Shown in pieces: positions 1-7,218 of a stretch of 64,000 bases of DNA. Every line of letters begins with the position of its first letter. Positions within the stretch are counted from its first letter, which is position 1. The notes under the pieces are model-generated. The model was not told where the DNA came from and did no database searches. It saw only the letters and a list, made by a program, of their open reading frames with translations. The translations under genes and the position numbers were made by a program. Location of the stretch: the NCBI RefSeq assembly GCF_013204855.1, contig NZ_JABMKZ010000006.1, positions 248,001 to 312,000 on the forward strand, given 5' to 3'. The DNA comes from Paenibacillus alba. Lineage in GTDB: Bacteria > Bacillota > Bacilli > Paenibacillales > NBRC-103111.

Positions 1-1
1 A

Positions 2-904
2 ACGGAGTTGGCAGGACAATGGGCAGGGTTTCAAAAGTCTGCTTCAGCGATGGAGAGAATATGTAAAATCCTTGAGATGGAGACGGAATCAGATAGCTTG
101 CCATGTATGCCCGCTTCTAGGCCTGTAGTAACCTCGATTCAATTTAAGGATATTACATTCAGCTACGAGGGGAAAGGCAATCTATTTAACCATTTCAACT
201 TGCAAATTCCGGTTGGCAAAGTCGTGGCGATCGTCGGATTAAGCGGGGCAGGCAAGACAACTTTATTTCATCTGCTTCAGGGCTTCTATAAGCCTCAGTC
301 AGGCGCCATCTTCATCAATGGCAGGTCTACGAACACGCTCACCATCTCGGAGCAGAGGAGTTTCTTCGCTCATGTTCCTCAAGAAATCACGTTATTTAGC
401 GGGTCGATCAGGGAGAACTTGCTCATAGCGCGGCAAGGCCTAACTGATGTCCAGATGATGGAGGCGGCAGCGGCAGCAGGTATTCATGATTTTATTGCAA
501 CTCTTCCCCAAGGTTACGATACCGAGGTAGGGGAAAAGGGAGCCAAGCTGTCTGGCGGACAACGACAACGATTAGCCATCGCGCGTGCTCTATTGAAGGA
601 TGCGCCTGTTCTTCTGCTGGATGAGAGTACATCAGCCTTGGACAGCGAAACGGAGTATCAAGTTAAGGATGCTATGCAGAAACTTCTGAGCAAGCGCACG
701 ACCACCACGATCATAATTGCTCATCGACTATCAACGATTCGGGATGCCGATCTTATTGTTGTGATGGATAAAGGAAAGATCGTGCAAATGGGACATCATG
801 ATGAAATCATGAAGCAGGAGGGGCTATACCCTCGATTAATTCGCTTGCAATCGCAGAGAGGAGTTCCGAGCCTTGATAATTCCTTTGATACAAGCGTTAT
901 ATGA
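2..904 (+). CDS. ABC transporter, ATP-binding C-terminal part (5' end outside window)
   Basis: The reading frame is open from the first bases, so the N-terminal membrane domain lies upstream. What remains is a linker and a complete nucleotide-binding domain: Walker A GLSGAGKTT, a Q-loop region, signature LSGGQRQRLAIARAL, Walker B VLLLDE and the H-loop IIAHRLS. This arrangement is typical of exporters that carry membrane and ATPase domains in one chain (MsbA/LasD type). The stop codon overlaps the start of the nucleotidyltransferase gene by about 30 bp, indicating one operon. Because a second, complete exporter of this kind sits at 7218-9017, this copy may belong to a neighbouring RiPP cluster. 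The substrate is inferred only from context. Confidence 0.9.
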   Translation, partial: TELAGQWAGFQKSASAMERICKILEMETESDSLPCMPASRPVVTSIQFKDITFSYEGKGNLFNHFNLQIPVGKVVAIVGLSGAGKTTLFHLLQGFYKPQSGAIFINGRSTNTLTISEQRSFFAHVPQEITLFSGSIRENLLIARQGLTDVQMMEAAAAAGIHDFIATLPQGYDTEVGEKGAKLSGGQRQRLAIARALLKDAPVLLLDESTSALDSETEYQVKDAMQKLLSKRTTTTIIIAHRLSTIRDADLIVVMDKGKIVQMGHHDEIMKQEGLYPRLIRLQSQRGVPSLDNSFDTSVI

Positions 905-1892
905 TCCTCACACCCGGATACCTCGTGATTTGCCGTTTTATGAGCAAGCAATCAAGGAGATTGAACGCGGTGCGTTATCCTCGCAAATCTATTATTTATT
1001 AAAGCAATGTGACAGATGGGCGCAGGTGCCGCTTTTTTTCCAAGAGCGATTAACAGAGCAATATCATACAACTCTCTGCCTCAATCTATTTATTAAACAT
1101 CAAACAGATCAGTTGCTCAGAGAACTAGAAAGTCTGGGCATCCCAGTGATCCCACTTAAGGGTGTATATTTTGCTGAAAAATATTTCGGTCATCTTGGGG
1201 CAAGAGCCACAACCGATATCGATGTGCTGCTCCACAAAGGTGACTTGAAGCAGGCAATTGCGTGTGTGAAACTTCTTGGCTACACCATCGAGCAGGAGGG
1301 AGTTTCTTCCCATTTCCATGCAAGCTTCTCCAAGCAATTGCCGCATAGCGAAATCCCTCTGACCGTTGAGCTTCATTGGGATTTGCTTATCGAAAAAACG
1401 TCTAATCTCACTATCAGCGAATTTTGGAAACAGGCCACACCAATGGCATCTTTCCAGTTTGTGAAGGAACTATCCGAGTACCATACGTTTTATATGATTT
1501 GTTTGCACGGGTGGAGTCATTATATGGATTCTCCCAAATATTTTATAGACATTATCCAAATGCTTCATCGCCATTCCGATCACATCCATTATTCTCATTT
1601 ATTTCAAGATGCGGCTGTTCACCAAACATTAAGAAGAATGATTAGGACGCTAGTTCATGTCTATGCGCATTTCCCTCATCTATCAGACATCAAAGAACTC
1701 CCTATTCAGCACAAAAACAAGCTATACGGAAAGTACCAGACAACTAAACCTCGAAATTTCGAGCTATTTGCCAGTAAAATATATCATAAGTTTTTTAACT
1801 TTGATTCACTCACCCATACTTGGGCAGCTCTTATTCATTTCACGAATCGGTTAGGCAATCTGCCGCTTTCACATAAAATCAAAAAGATGTAG
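873..1892 (+). CDS. Nucleotidyltransferase-family protein (lasso-cluster type)
   Basis: This 339-residue protein has the NTase-like signature of the family often found in lasso peptide clusters (Pfam NTase_5 type). It has LKGVYFAEKYF followed by the acidic pair in TTDIDVLL, then a helical C-terminal half with ELHWDL. The start is a TTG inside the 3' end of the exporter gene, with AGAGGAG about 9 nt upstream. The biochemical role of these proteins in RiPP clusters is not settled. It resembles the second nucleotidyltransferase at 6019-7218 in organisation but not closely in sequence. It precedes a separate promoter, so it may belong to an upstream cluster. Confidence 0.75.
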   Translation: MIIPLIQALYDPHTRIPRDLPFYEQAIKEIERGALSSQIYYLLKQCDRWAQVPLFFQERLTEQYHTTLCLNLFIKHQTDQLLRELESLGIPVIPLKGVYFAEKYFGHLGARATTDIDVLLHKGDLKQAIACVKLLGYTIEQEGVSSHFHASFSKQLPHSEIPLTVELHWDLLIEKTSNLTISEFWKQATPMASFQFVKELSEYHTFYMICLHGWSHYMDSPKYFIDIIQMLHRHSDHIHYSHLFQDAAVHQTLRRMIRTLVHVYAHFPHLSDIKELPIQHKNKLYGKYQTTKPRNFELFASKIYHKFFNFDSLTHTWAALIHFTNRLGNLPLSHKIKKM

Positions 1893-1899
1893 GAAGTTG

Positions 1900-1928
1900 T
1901 TGACAGTTTAGAAGTAAGGTGGTATTCT
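1900..1928 (+). promoter_or_regulatory. Sigma-A-type promoter of the lasso peptide operon
   Basis: TTGACA at 1900-1905 and TATTCT at 1923-1928 are separated by exactly 17 bp. The expected transcription start falls at the palindromic box at 1935-1950. The promoter lies in the 193-bp gap before the cyclase gene. Confidence 0.7.
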
Positions 1929-1934
1929 GAGGAT

Positions 1935-1950
1935 GTTCTCGATAAAGAAC
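1935..1950. promoter_or_regulatory. SinR-type operator at the lasso promoter
   Basis: The 16-bp sequence GTTCTCGATAAAGAAC has the arms GTTCT and AGAAC. Each arm matches or nearly matches the SinR heptamer GTTCTYT described in Bacillus subtilis. It overlaps the expected start of transcription, and a further half-site AAAGAAC follows at 1952-1958. A SinR-like gene lies at 41738-42079. Binding is inferred. Confidence 0.55.
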
Positions 1951-2022
1951 AAAAGAACGAACGAATTCACAATGTCTTTTATGTAATGTTTAGCTAATGT
2001 TTTGGTTTAAATCGGTGAAGAC

Positions 2023-2038
2023 GTTCTTTAACGAGAAC
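2023..2038. promoter_or_regulatory. Second SinR-type operator before the lasso cyclase
   Basis: GTTCTTTAACGAGAAC is a second dyad with the same arms and 6-bp centre, 88 bp downstream of the first. Paired sites could support cooperative binding or looping; this is inference. Confidence 0.5.
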
Positions 2039-2085
2039 GATAAAGAGAAAATTTCATGTATGATATAGCAGTACGGAGGAAATGC

Positions 2086-4017
2086 ATGAGTGCTATTGCC
2101 GGAATCTATCACCTCAATCAAGAGACTGTCACGCAGCAGGGTCATCTCTTAATGCAAGGTCTGGAGAAATATCCAGCGAACGATATCCGAACGTGGACTA
2201 GCGGACACATGTTTCTTGGCTGCCATGCCCAGTGGATTACGCCTGAAGCGGTCCATGAACGCTTGCCCTACCACGACTCGGAGAGCGGGCTGGTCATTAC
2301 AGCCGATGCGATTATTGATAACCGTGATGAATTGTTTCAGCTTTTGCAGGTGGAGCCCAGTCTACGAAACAGCATGTCGGATAGTGAATTGATTATGCGT
2401 TCTTACCAGAAATGGGAGCGGGATGCCCCGAACTACTTGGTCGGAGATTTCGCCTTCATGATCTGGGACGAAAGAAATCAAAGATTATTCGGAGCTAGAG
2501 ACTTTTCCGGAAGCCGCACCTTGTATTATTTCCATGATCGAGACAGATTTGCTTTCTGCACGATTATTGAACCGCTCCTGTCCCTTCCTCATATGGAGAA
2601 GAAGATGAATGAACAGTGGCTGGCTGAATACCTGGCAATATCGGCGCCCGTTGATGGCGTTGACGGTTTCATCACGCCTTATCTGCATATTGAACAAGTA
2701 CCTCCGTCCCATAGCTTGACGGCAACCAGAGACCAAATCTCATTGCAGAAGTACAGCACGATAACGGCAGAGCCGCTAAAGCTGAAGTCAAATGAGTATG
2801 TAGAAGCCTTTCAGGAAGTGTTTCAACGATCGGTAGATGCTCGGCTTCGCACTTATCGTGGAATAGGCGCGCATTTGAGCGGCGGATTAGACTCAGGTTC
2901 TGTCGTAAGCTTTGCGGCGAAGTCGCTTCGGAAAGATAATAAACGATTGCATACATTCAGTTATATTCCTACGAGTGATTTCAAGGATTACACAGCAAAT
3001 CAATTAATGGCCGATGAGAGCCCCATGATCCAATTAACGGTTAAGCATGTTGGAGGCATAGCGGATCATTACTTGGACTTCCAAGGGAAAAATTCATATT
3101 CGGATATCGATAGCTTGCTTGAGACGATGGAGATGCCCTACAAGTTTTTTGAGAATTCCTTTTGGATGAAAGGAATGTTCGAGAAAGCGCAAGAAGAAGG
3201 CGTAGGCGTCCTTTTGAGCGGTACCCGAGGGAATTTGAGTATTTCTTGGGGCTCTGCTTATGATCATTATGCGAAGCTGATGAAGAAATTGAAGTGGGTA
3301 CAGCTTGTCCGGGAACTGCATCAATATAGCCAAAATATTGGCGGCCAGCGGCTGCGCAGTCTTCCGACCGTAGCGAGAGTAGCCTTTCCCTTTCTCGATC
3401 GGATGATGGAGAAGGGCACTTCGCACAAATTTCCTGTTCTCATCAATCCGGAGTTTGCCAGTAAAAGCAAAGTGTTCGCCAAGCTTAAGGATTATGGGAT
3501 TGATGGTTCAGGCTGGTTCGCAACCTCGAACATCTATGAGCAAAGACATCGGCATTTCCATGATGGATTTCACTGGAATGCCACGAACACGCTCACAACC
3601 AAGTTATCCTTGCAGCATGCCTTATGGCAGCGAGATCCTACGAATGATCTGCGTGTAATTCGGTTTTGCTTATCTGTACCGGAGGAGCAGTATGTGCAGA
3701 ATGGATTAGATCGAGCGCTGATCAGAAGATCCACTGAAAAGCTGCTGCCCGATGCCATCCGATTGAACCAACGAATTAGAGGCGTCCAAGGAGCTGACTG
3801 GGTACATCGCATGACACCGCATTGGGGCTCATTCATCGCTGATCTGCAGCAATTAAGCAACGATCCCGATGCGCTTAGATATCTGGACGGGGCGCAGATC
3901 AAGGCAGCCCTAACGAAAGTTATGGCTGGGGCACGTCCAGAATTCGCGACGGATTCGGATTATAGAATCTTAATGCGAAGCTTGATTGTTTACCGCTACA
4001 TGAAAAAATTCGCTTGA
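2086..4017 (+). CDS. lasC: Lasso peptide macrolactam synthetase (asparagine-synthase-like cyclase)
   Basis: This is a 643-residue homologue of class B asparagine synthetase. The N-terminal glutaminase-like domain begins MSAIAGIYHL, with Ser where glutamine-dependent enzymes have the catalytic Cys, so it should not hydrolyse glutamine. The C-terminal domain has the ATP-pyrophosphatase loop SGGLDSGS at residues 265-272. In lasso clusters this protein adenylates the side-chain carboxylate of a core Asp or Glu and closes the ring on the core N-terminus. ATG 2086 was chosen over 2056 because GGAGGA lies 6-7 nt upstream and the protein then starts at the conserved domain edge. The precursor gene follows within 16 bp. 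Confidence 0.92.
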   Translation: MSAIAGIYHLNQETVTQQGHLLMQGLEKYPANDIRTWTSGHMFLGCHAQWITPEAVHERLPYHDSESGLVITADAIIDNRDELFQLLQVEPSLRNSMSDSELIMRSYQKWERDAPNYLVGDFAFMIWDERNQRLFGARDFSGSRTLYYFHDRDRFAFCTIIEPLLSLPHMEKKMNEQWLAEYLAISAPVDGVDGFITPYLHIEQVPPSHSLTATRDQISLQKYSTITAEPLKLKSNEYVEAFQEVFQRSVDARLRTYRGIGAHLSGGLDSGSVVSFAAKSLRKDNKRLHTFSYIPTSDFKDYTANQLMADESPMIQLTVKHVGGIADHYLDFQGKNSYSDIDSLLETMEMPYKFFENSFWMKGMFEKAQEEGVGVLLSGTRGNLSISWGSAYDHYAKLMKKLKWVQLVRELHQYSQNIGGQRLRSLPTVARVAFPFLDRMMEKGTSHKFPVLINPEFASKSKVFAKLKDYGIDGSGWFATSNIYEQRHRHFHDGFHWNATNTLTTKLSLQHALWQRDPTNDLRVIRFCLSVPEEQYVQNGLDRALIRRSTEKLLPDAIRLNQRIRGVQGADWVHRMTPHWGSFIADLQQLSNDPDALRYLDGAQIKAALTKVMAGARPEFATDSDYRILMRSLIVYRYMKKFA

Positions 4018-4032
4018 GAGGAGGTGAAGGAT

Positions 4033-4167
4033 ATGAAAAAAGAATGGAAAAAACCAGCGCTTGAGGTTCTTGAAGTAAGCATGACGATGGCTGACCCAAG
4101 AAATGGGAACCACCTTGACTATGCTTACCCATCAGGTACTCCTCGCGACCAATTAACGTATAGCTAA
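4033..4167 (+). CDS. lasA: Lasso peptide precursor, 44 residues
   Basis: This short gene has an ideal ribosome binding site (AGGAGGTGA, 4019-4027) just before ATG. The leader starts MKKEWKKPALEVLE and contains W-K-K-P-A-L, a variant of the YxxPxL motif recognised by lasso RRE proteins. It ends S-M-T-M, giving the usual Thr at position -2. The predicted core starts ADPRNGNHLD and ends RDQLTYS. It sits between cyclase and kinase, as in paeninodin-type clusters. The C-terminal Ser fits phosphorylation by the neighbouring kinase. The ring acceptor is unclear: from Ala1 the first suitable acidic residue after Asp2 is Asp10, while cleavage one residue later would give a nine-residue ring. Confidence 0.9.
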   Translation: MKKEWKKPALEVLEVSMTMADPRNGNHLDYAYPSGTPRDQLTYS

Positions 4168-4239
4168 TAATGAACTTCAATCTGCTTGGATTTCGGTACA
4201 TAGGAAACCATGTGGGCAGCTGGTACTTTGAGGTTTATA

Positions 4240-4281
4240 GGTAAAGGTCCTTATACATCAAGCCGTATAAGGACCTTTACC
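4240..4281 (+). promoter_or_regulatory. Perfect 17-bp inverted repeat between precursor and kinase genes
   Basis: The arms GGTAAAGGTCCTTATAC and GTATAAGGACCTTTACC are exact complements around an 8-nt loop. No T-run follows (the next bases are ATAATTATGG), so it is not a standard terminator. It may stabilise the upstream mRNA or allow partial termination, keeping precursor levels above enzyme levels; this is inference. Confidence 0.8.
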
Positions 4282-4310
4282 ATAATTATGGATGTGATGG
4301 AGTGAAACGC

Positions 4311-5246
4311 ATGTTGAGCATTGAGCAGCATACCGGTTATCTGGCTTTTGGTTTAACGATCGCAAGTGAGTTGGATTTCCCTGAACTCAAGCAAACAAAC
4401 AGCGCAGCGGCATCTTCAGACATTGCCATTAAATTAGAACTGGACGGCACGCATGGCTCGTTTGCTGAGGCATATGAAAAGCCCAATACGTATCTCGTCA
4501 CAGATCATGCGGTAATGTTCTATGTGCCTAAAGTTGCCTTATTTGCTGTGCAGGACGGCAAGCTCATCTCTGTTGTCCCTGAAACAGATGCAGATGAGAA
4601 TGAAATTCGATTGTATATTCTGGGGACATGCATGGGCGCAATCCTCATGCAGAGAAAGGTGCTTCCTCTACACGGCAGCGTTGTCGCCATTCAAGGCAAG
4701 GCTTATGCCATCGTTGGGGAGTCAGGTGCTGGGAAGTCCACGCTGGCCTCAGCATTCATGAAGCAAGGCTACCAGCTTCTTACAGATGATGTCATAGCGG
4801 TTTCGCTGTCCGAGGCGGGAGATGTCCCTTATGTGACCTCGTCGTATCCGCAGCAGAAGCTTTGGCAGGAAAGCTTGACAAGCTTCGGTATGGAAGCCAG
4901 CGAGTACCGCTCGATTTATGGCAGGGCAACCAAATACAATGTCCCCATGGCTGGGAACTATTATGCTGGCACCCTTCCGCTTGCCGGTGTTATTGAGCTT
5001 GTGAAATCGGATGGGCAAGAAGCTGAGATACGGCCGATCGAGAAGTTAGCCCGCTTGCAGACACTGTTCGAGCATACGTTTCGGAATTTTTTTATCCCCC
5101 AATTAGGCTTGACAGATTGGCACTTCCACACCTCGGTAAGCGTGGTGAAACAGATTGCTATGTATCGACTCTCCAGACCGATGACGGGGTTTACAGCGCC
5201 TCTGCTCGTAGCGACAATTCTGCAAGCTATCCATAAGGAGGAATAG
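4311..5246 (+). CDS. HPr-kinase-like lasso peptide kinase
   Basis: The 311-residue protein carries the P-loop GESGAGKST at residues 136-144, followed by a region ending in LLTDDVIAV, as in HPr kinase/phosphorylase-fold proteins. In paeninodin-type clusters such a kinase phosphorylates the C-terminal Ser of the lasso precursor, and the precursor here ends in Tyr-Ser. It lacks the N-terminal domain of true HPrK, and no HPr gene is near. ATG 4311 was chosen over GTG 4302 because GGAG lies 8 nt before it. The gene is followed after 3 bp by the RRE gene. Confidence 0.85.
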   Translation: MLSIEQHTGYLAFGLTIASELDFPELKQTNSAAASSDIAIKLELDGTHGSFAEAYEKPNTYLVTDHAVMFYVPKVALFAVQDGKLISVVPETDADENEIRLYILGTCMGAILMQRKVLPLHGSVVAIQGKAYAIVGESGAGKSTLASAFMKQGYQLLTDDVIAVSLSEAGDVPYVTSSYPQQKLWQESLTSFGMEASEYRSIYGRATKYNVPMAGNYYAGTLPLAGVIELVKSDGQEAEIRPIEKLARLQTLFEHTFRNFFIPQLGLTDWHFHTSVSVVKQIAMYRLSRPMTGFTAPLLVATILQAIHKEE

Positions 5247-5249
5247 ACG

Positions 5250-5558
5250 ATGTTGAAGAATCAAGCCATTTCGCTGCAGGTTTATTATGTGCAAGGCAAA
5301 GGCAACATTGTAAGTGATATGGGTGGCGAGAAAGTTATGCTCAGCATCCACAATGGGAAGTACTACAATTTAGGTGAAATTGGCGGGAGAATATGGGAAT
5401 TATTAGCGCAGCCAGTGGAAATTTCGGAGATTGTAACGTCATTAATGTCCGAATACGAGGTTGAACAGAGTGAATGCGAGCTTGAGGTGATCTCCTTTAT
5501 CGAAATGCTTTCCAAAGAAGGATTAATCGAATCCGGTGAAGATCATGGGCTTCTTTAG
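5250..5558 (+). CDS. lasB1: Lasso RRE protein, PqqD-like
   Basis: This 102-residue protein has the PqqD-like winged-helix layout. A beta-rich N-terminus contains HNGKYYNLGEIGGRIWELL, followed by helices ending in EMLSKEGLIE. In lasso pathways this protein binds the leader peptide, through its YxxPxL-like motif, and delivers it to the leader peptidase and cyclase. AAGGAGG lies 7 nt upstream of the ATG. Its 3' end overlaps the peptidase gene, so the two subunits are probably translationally coupled. Confidence 0.88.
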   Translation: MLKNQAISLQVYYVQGKGNIVSDMGGEKVMLSIHNGKYYNLGEIGGRIWELLAQPVEISEIVTSLMSEYEVEQSECELEVISFIEMLSKEGLIESGEDHGLL

Positions 5559-6000
5559 CAAAATCAAATTATTATTTTCGCTAGAGCTGAAAACCGTCCT
5601 TTTATATGTTGAGGTTTTAGCCTATTTGGGCTGGGCCCGTATTCAAATCTCGGTGCCGTTCTCTAAGGTTGCCCCAACGCTTGGGGTTAAGATGGAAGAA
5701 ACGCCACAGGAGAAGCAGGATCGAAATAGAACCGAGCTGATTCGAATTCAAGATGCAATACAACTGATTAGTCAGCATACGCCATGGGAAAGTAAATGCT
5801 TAGTGAAGGCCATTGCTGCATCCAAAATGTTAGCCAAGCGGCGCATTGCCAGCACGCTGTATTTGGGAACCGCCAGGGACGAATCAGGTCAAATGATAGC
5901 TCATGCTTGGCTCCGCAGCGGTCCTTACTATATTACAGGAGCCGAAGGTATGGAGAAGTTTGCGGTAATTGGCAAATTCGCTAAATATGCAAGTGAATAG
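5545..6000 (+). CDS. lasB2: Lasso leader peptidase, transglutaminase-like cysteine protease
   Basis: A 151-residue protein of the Transglut_core3 type. The catalytic Cys is at residue 85 in WESKCLVKAIAA and the His at residue 120 in AHAWLRSG, followed by the usual ITGAEG segment. It removes the leader together with the RRE protein, releasing the core N-terminus for cyclisation. ATG 5545 overlaps the upstream gene and has GGTGA 5 nt before it; a GTG at 5536 is an alternative start. The length is normal for the family. Confidence 0.88.
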   Translation: MGFFSKIKLLFSLELKTVLLYVEVLAYLGWARIQISVPFSKVAPTLGVKMEETPQEKQDRNRTELIRIQDAIQLISQHTPWESKCLVKAIAASKMLAKRRIASTLYLGTARDESGQMIAHAWLRSGPYYITGAEGMEKFAVIGKFAKYASE

Positions 6001-6018
6001 AGGATGAAGGAGATTAAG

Positions 6019-7218
6019 ATGACTAACCTTTCCCATTCAGATTCAACGCTTTTCTCTAAAGAACTAAACGTGCTCCTCTCCATTATGAAAATGAAGATAG
6101 GGAATAACGACCTGTCTACCTATAGAGACTGTTTAAGTGAGATCAACTGGGGGGAATTCTTGCAGCTAGCCAGGCATCATCGGGTGTATCCCAATCTGTA
6201 TGCCAAGCTTAAACAAGCAGGAGAGAACCACGTTCCCCCGCAGGTCTTAAGAGAGCTGCAGCAGGATTATCAAAATAACACCTTCACGATGCTGCACTTG
6301 AGCGCCGAGATGGCGAATATCGCGAAAGTGTTCTCCGACTCCGACATCCGGGCGATCATGCTCAAAGGTCCTGTTCTGGCAGTCGATCTCTATGGAGATA
6401 TTTCTTTGCGTACCTCGGGTGATTTGGATGTGCTCATCCCGATTCAGAGCTTACAGCAAACAGAGGATCTGCTGTGCAGGCTTGGATATGTCAAGGACGA
6501 TGAATACAAGACGATTCTCAATGATTGGAAATGGCGGCATCACCATGTTACGTATAACCACTTCCAAAAAGGAATTAAACTGGAAATTCATTGGCGTTTA
6601 AGTCCTGGTCCCGGCAAGGAGCCAACGTTCAATGAGCTCTGGGAGCGCAAAAGAATCAGCCCAATCGCCAGTCATCCTATCTATTATTTGGGGAGAGAGG
6701 ATTTATTTCTATTTCTTGCTTCCCATGGAGCTCGCCATGGTTGGTCGCGATTGCGGTGGCTGGCCGATATCGATCAGCTGGCTAGACAGGAGCTGGATGG
6801 CAGCAAGCTTCAAGATCTGCTTAAGAAGCATCAGCAGCTGCATATTGGCGCCCAAGCGATTATTCTCGCTGTGCGAATTCTCCATACACCGTTAACACCA
6901 GAGCTTGAAACGTTAGCCTCCGTCAAGCGGGCAGATCGCCTGGCTGAAGCGGCTTACTTTTATATTCGGCAGAAAATAAATCTGCATACGTTTCCCGTGC
7001 CACCACATGTATCCAGCTATCACAAACGGCACTTATTCGCACTCATGGCGACGCGGCAAAAAATGCTGTTTGTCTTAAGCTTCCTTCACCCTTATCCAGA
7101 GGATGCCGAGACGTTGAGGTTGCCTGAGTCACTGCATGTTCTGTATTTCCTCTTGCGCCCGTTTCTATGGGCTTGGAGAAAAACGAGGAAGAATGTTGTT
7201 TCACAGGGAGAATTATAA
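6019..7218 (+). CDS. Nucleotidyltransferase-family protein of the lasso operon
   Basis: A 399-residue member of the NTase_5-type family. The nucleotidyltransferase core has MLKGPVLAVDLYGD and, some 20 residues on, the acidic motif in SGDLDVLIP; the second half is alpha-helical with LEIHWRL. ATG 6019 has AAGGAG 6 nt upstream, making the ATG at 6004 unlikely. Homologues occur in many Firmicute lasso clusters with a kinase, but the substrate is not established. The stop codon overlaps the exporter start in TAATG. Confidence 0.8.
   Translation: MTNLSHSDSTLFSKELNVLLSIMKMKIGNNDLSTYRDCLSEINWGEFLQLARHHRVYPNLYAKLKQAGENHVPPQVLRELQQDYQNNTFTMLHLSAEMANIAKVFSDSDIRAIMLKGPVLAVDLYGDISLRTSGDLDVLIPIQSLQQTEDLLCRLGYVKDDEYKTILNDWKWRHHHVTYNHFQKGIKLEIHWRLSPGPGKEPTFNELWERKRISPIASHPIYYLGREDLFLFLASHGARHGWSRLRWLADIDQLARQELDGSKLQDLLKKHQQLHIGAQAIILAVRILHTPLTPELETLASVKRADRLAEAAYFYIRQKINLHTFPVPPHVSSYHKRHLFALMATRQKMLFVLSFLHPYPEDAETLRLPESLHVLYFLLRPFLWAWRKTRKNVVSQGEL

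Noticed and set aside
2056..2085. Upstream ATG of the lasso cyclase
   Set aside because: The extra ten residues lie before the conserved start and the ribosome site fits ATG 2086.
4240..4281. Standard intrinsic terminator after the lasso precursor
   Set aside because: The stem is strong but no T-run follows; kept as a hairpin of unknown role.
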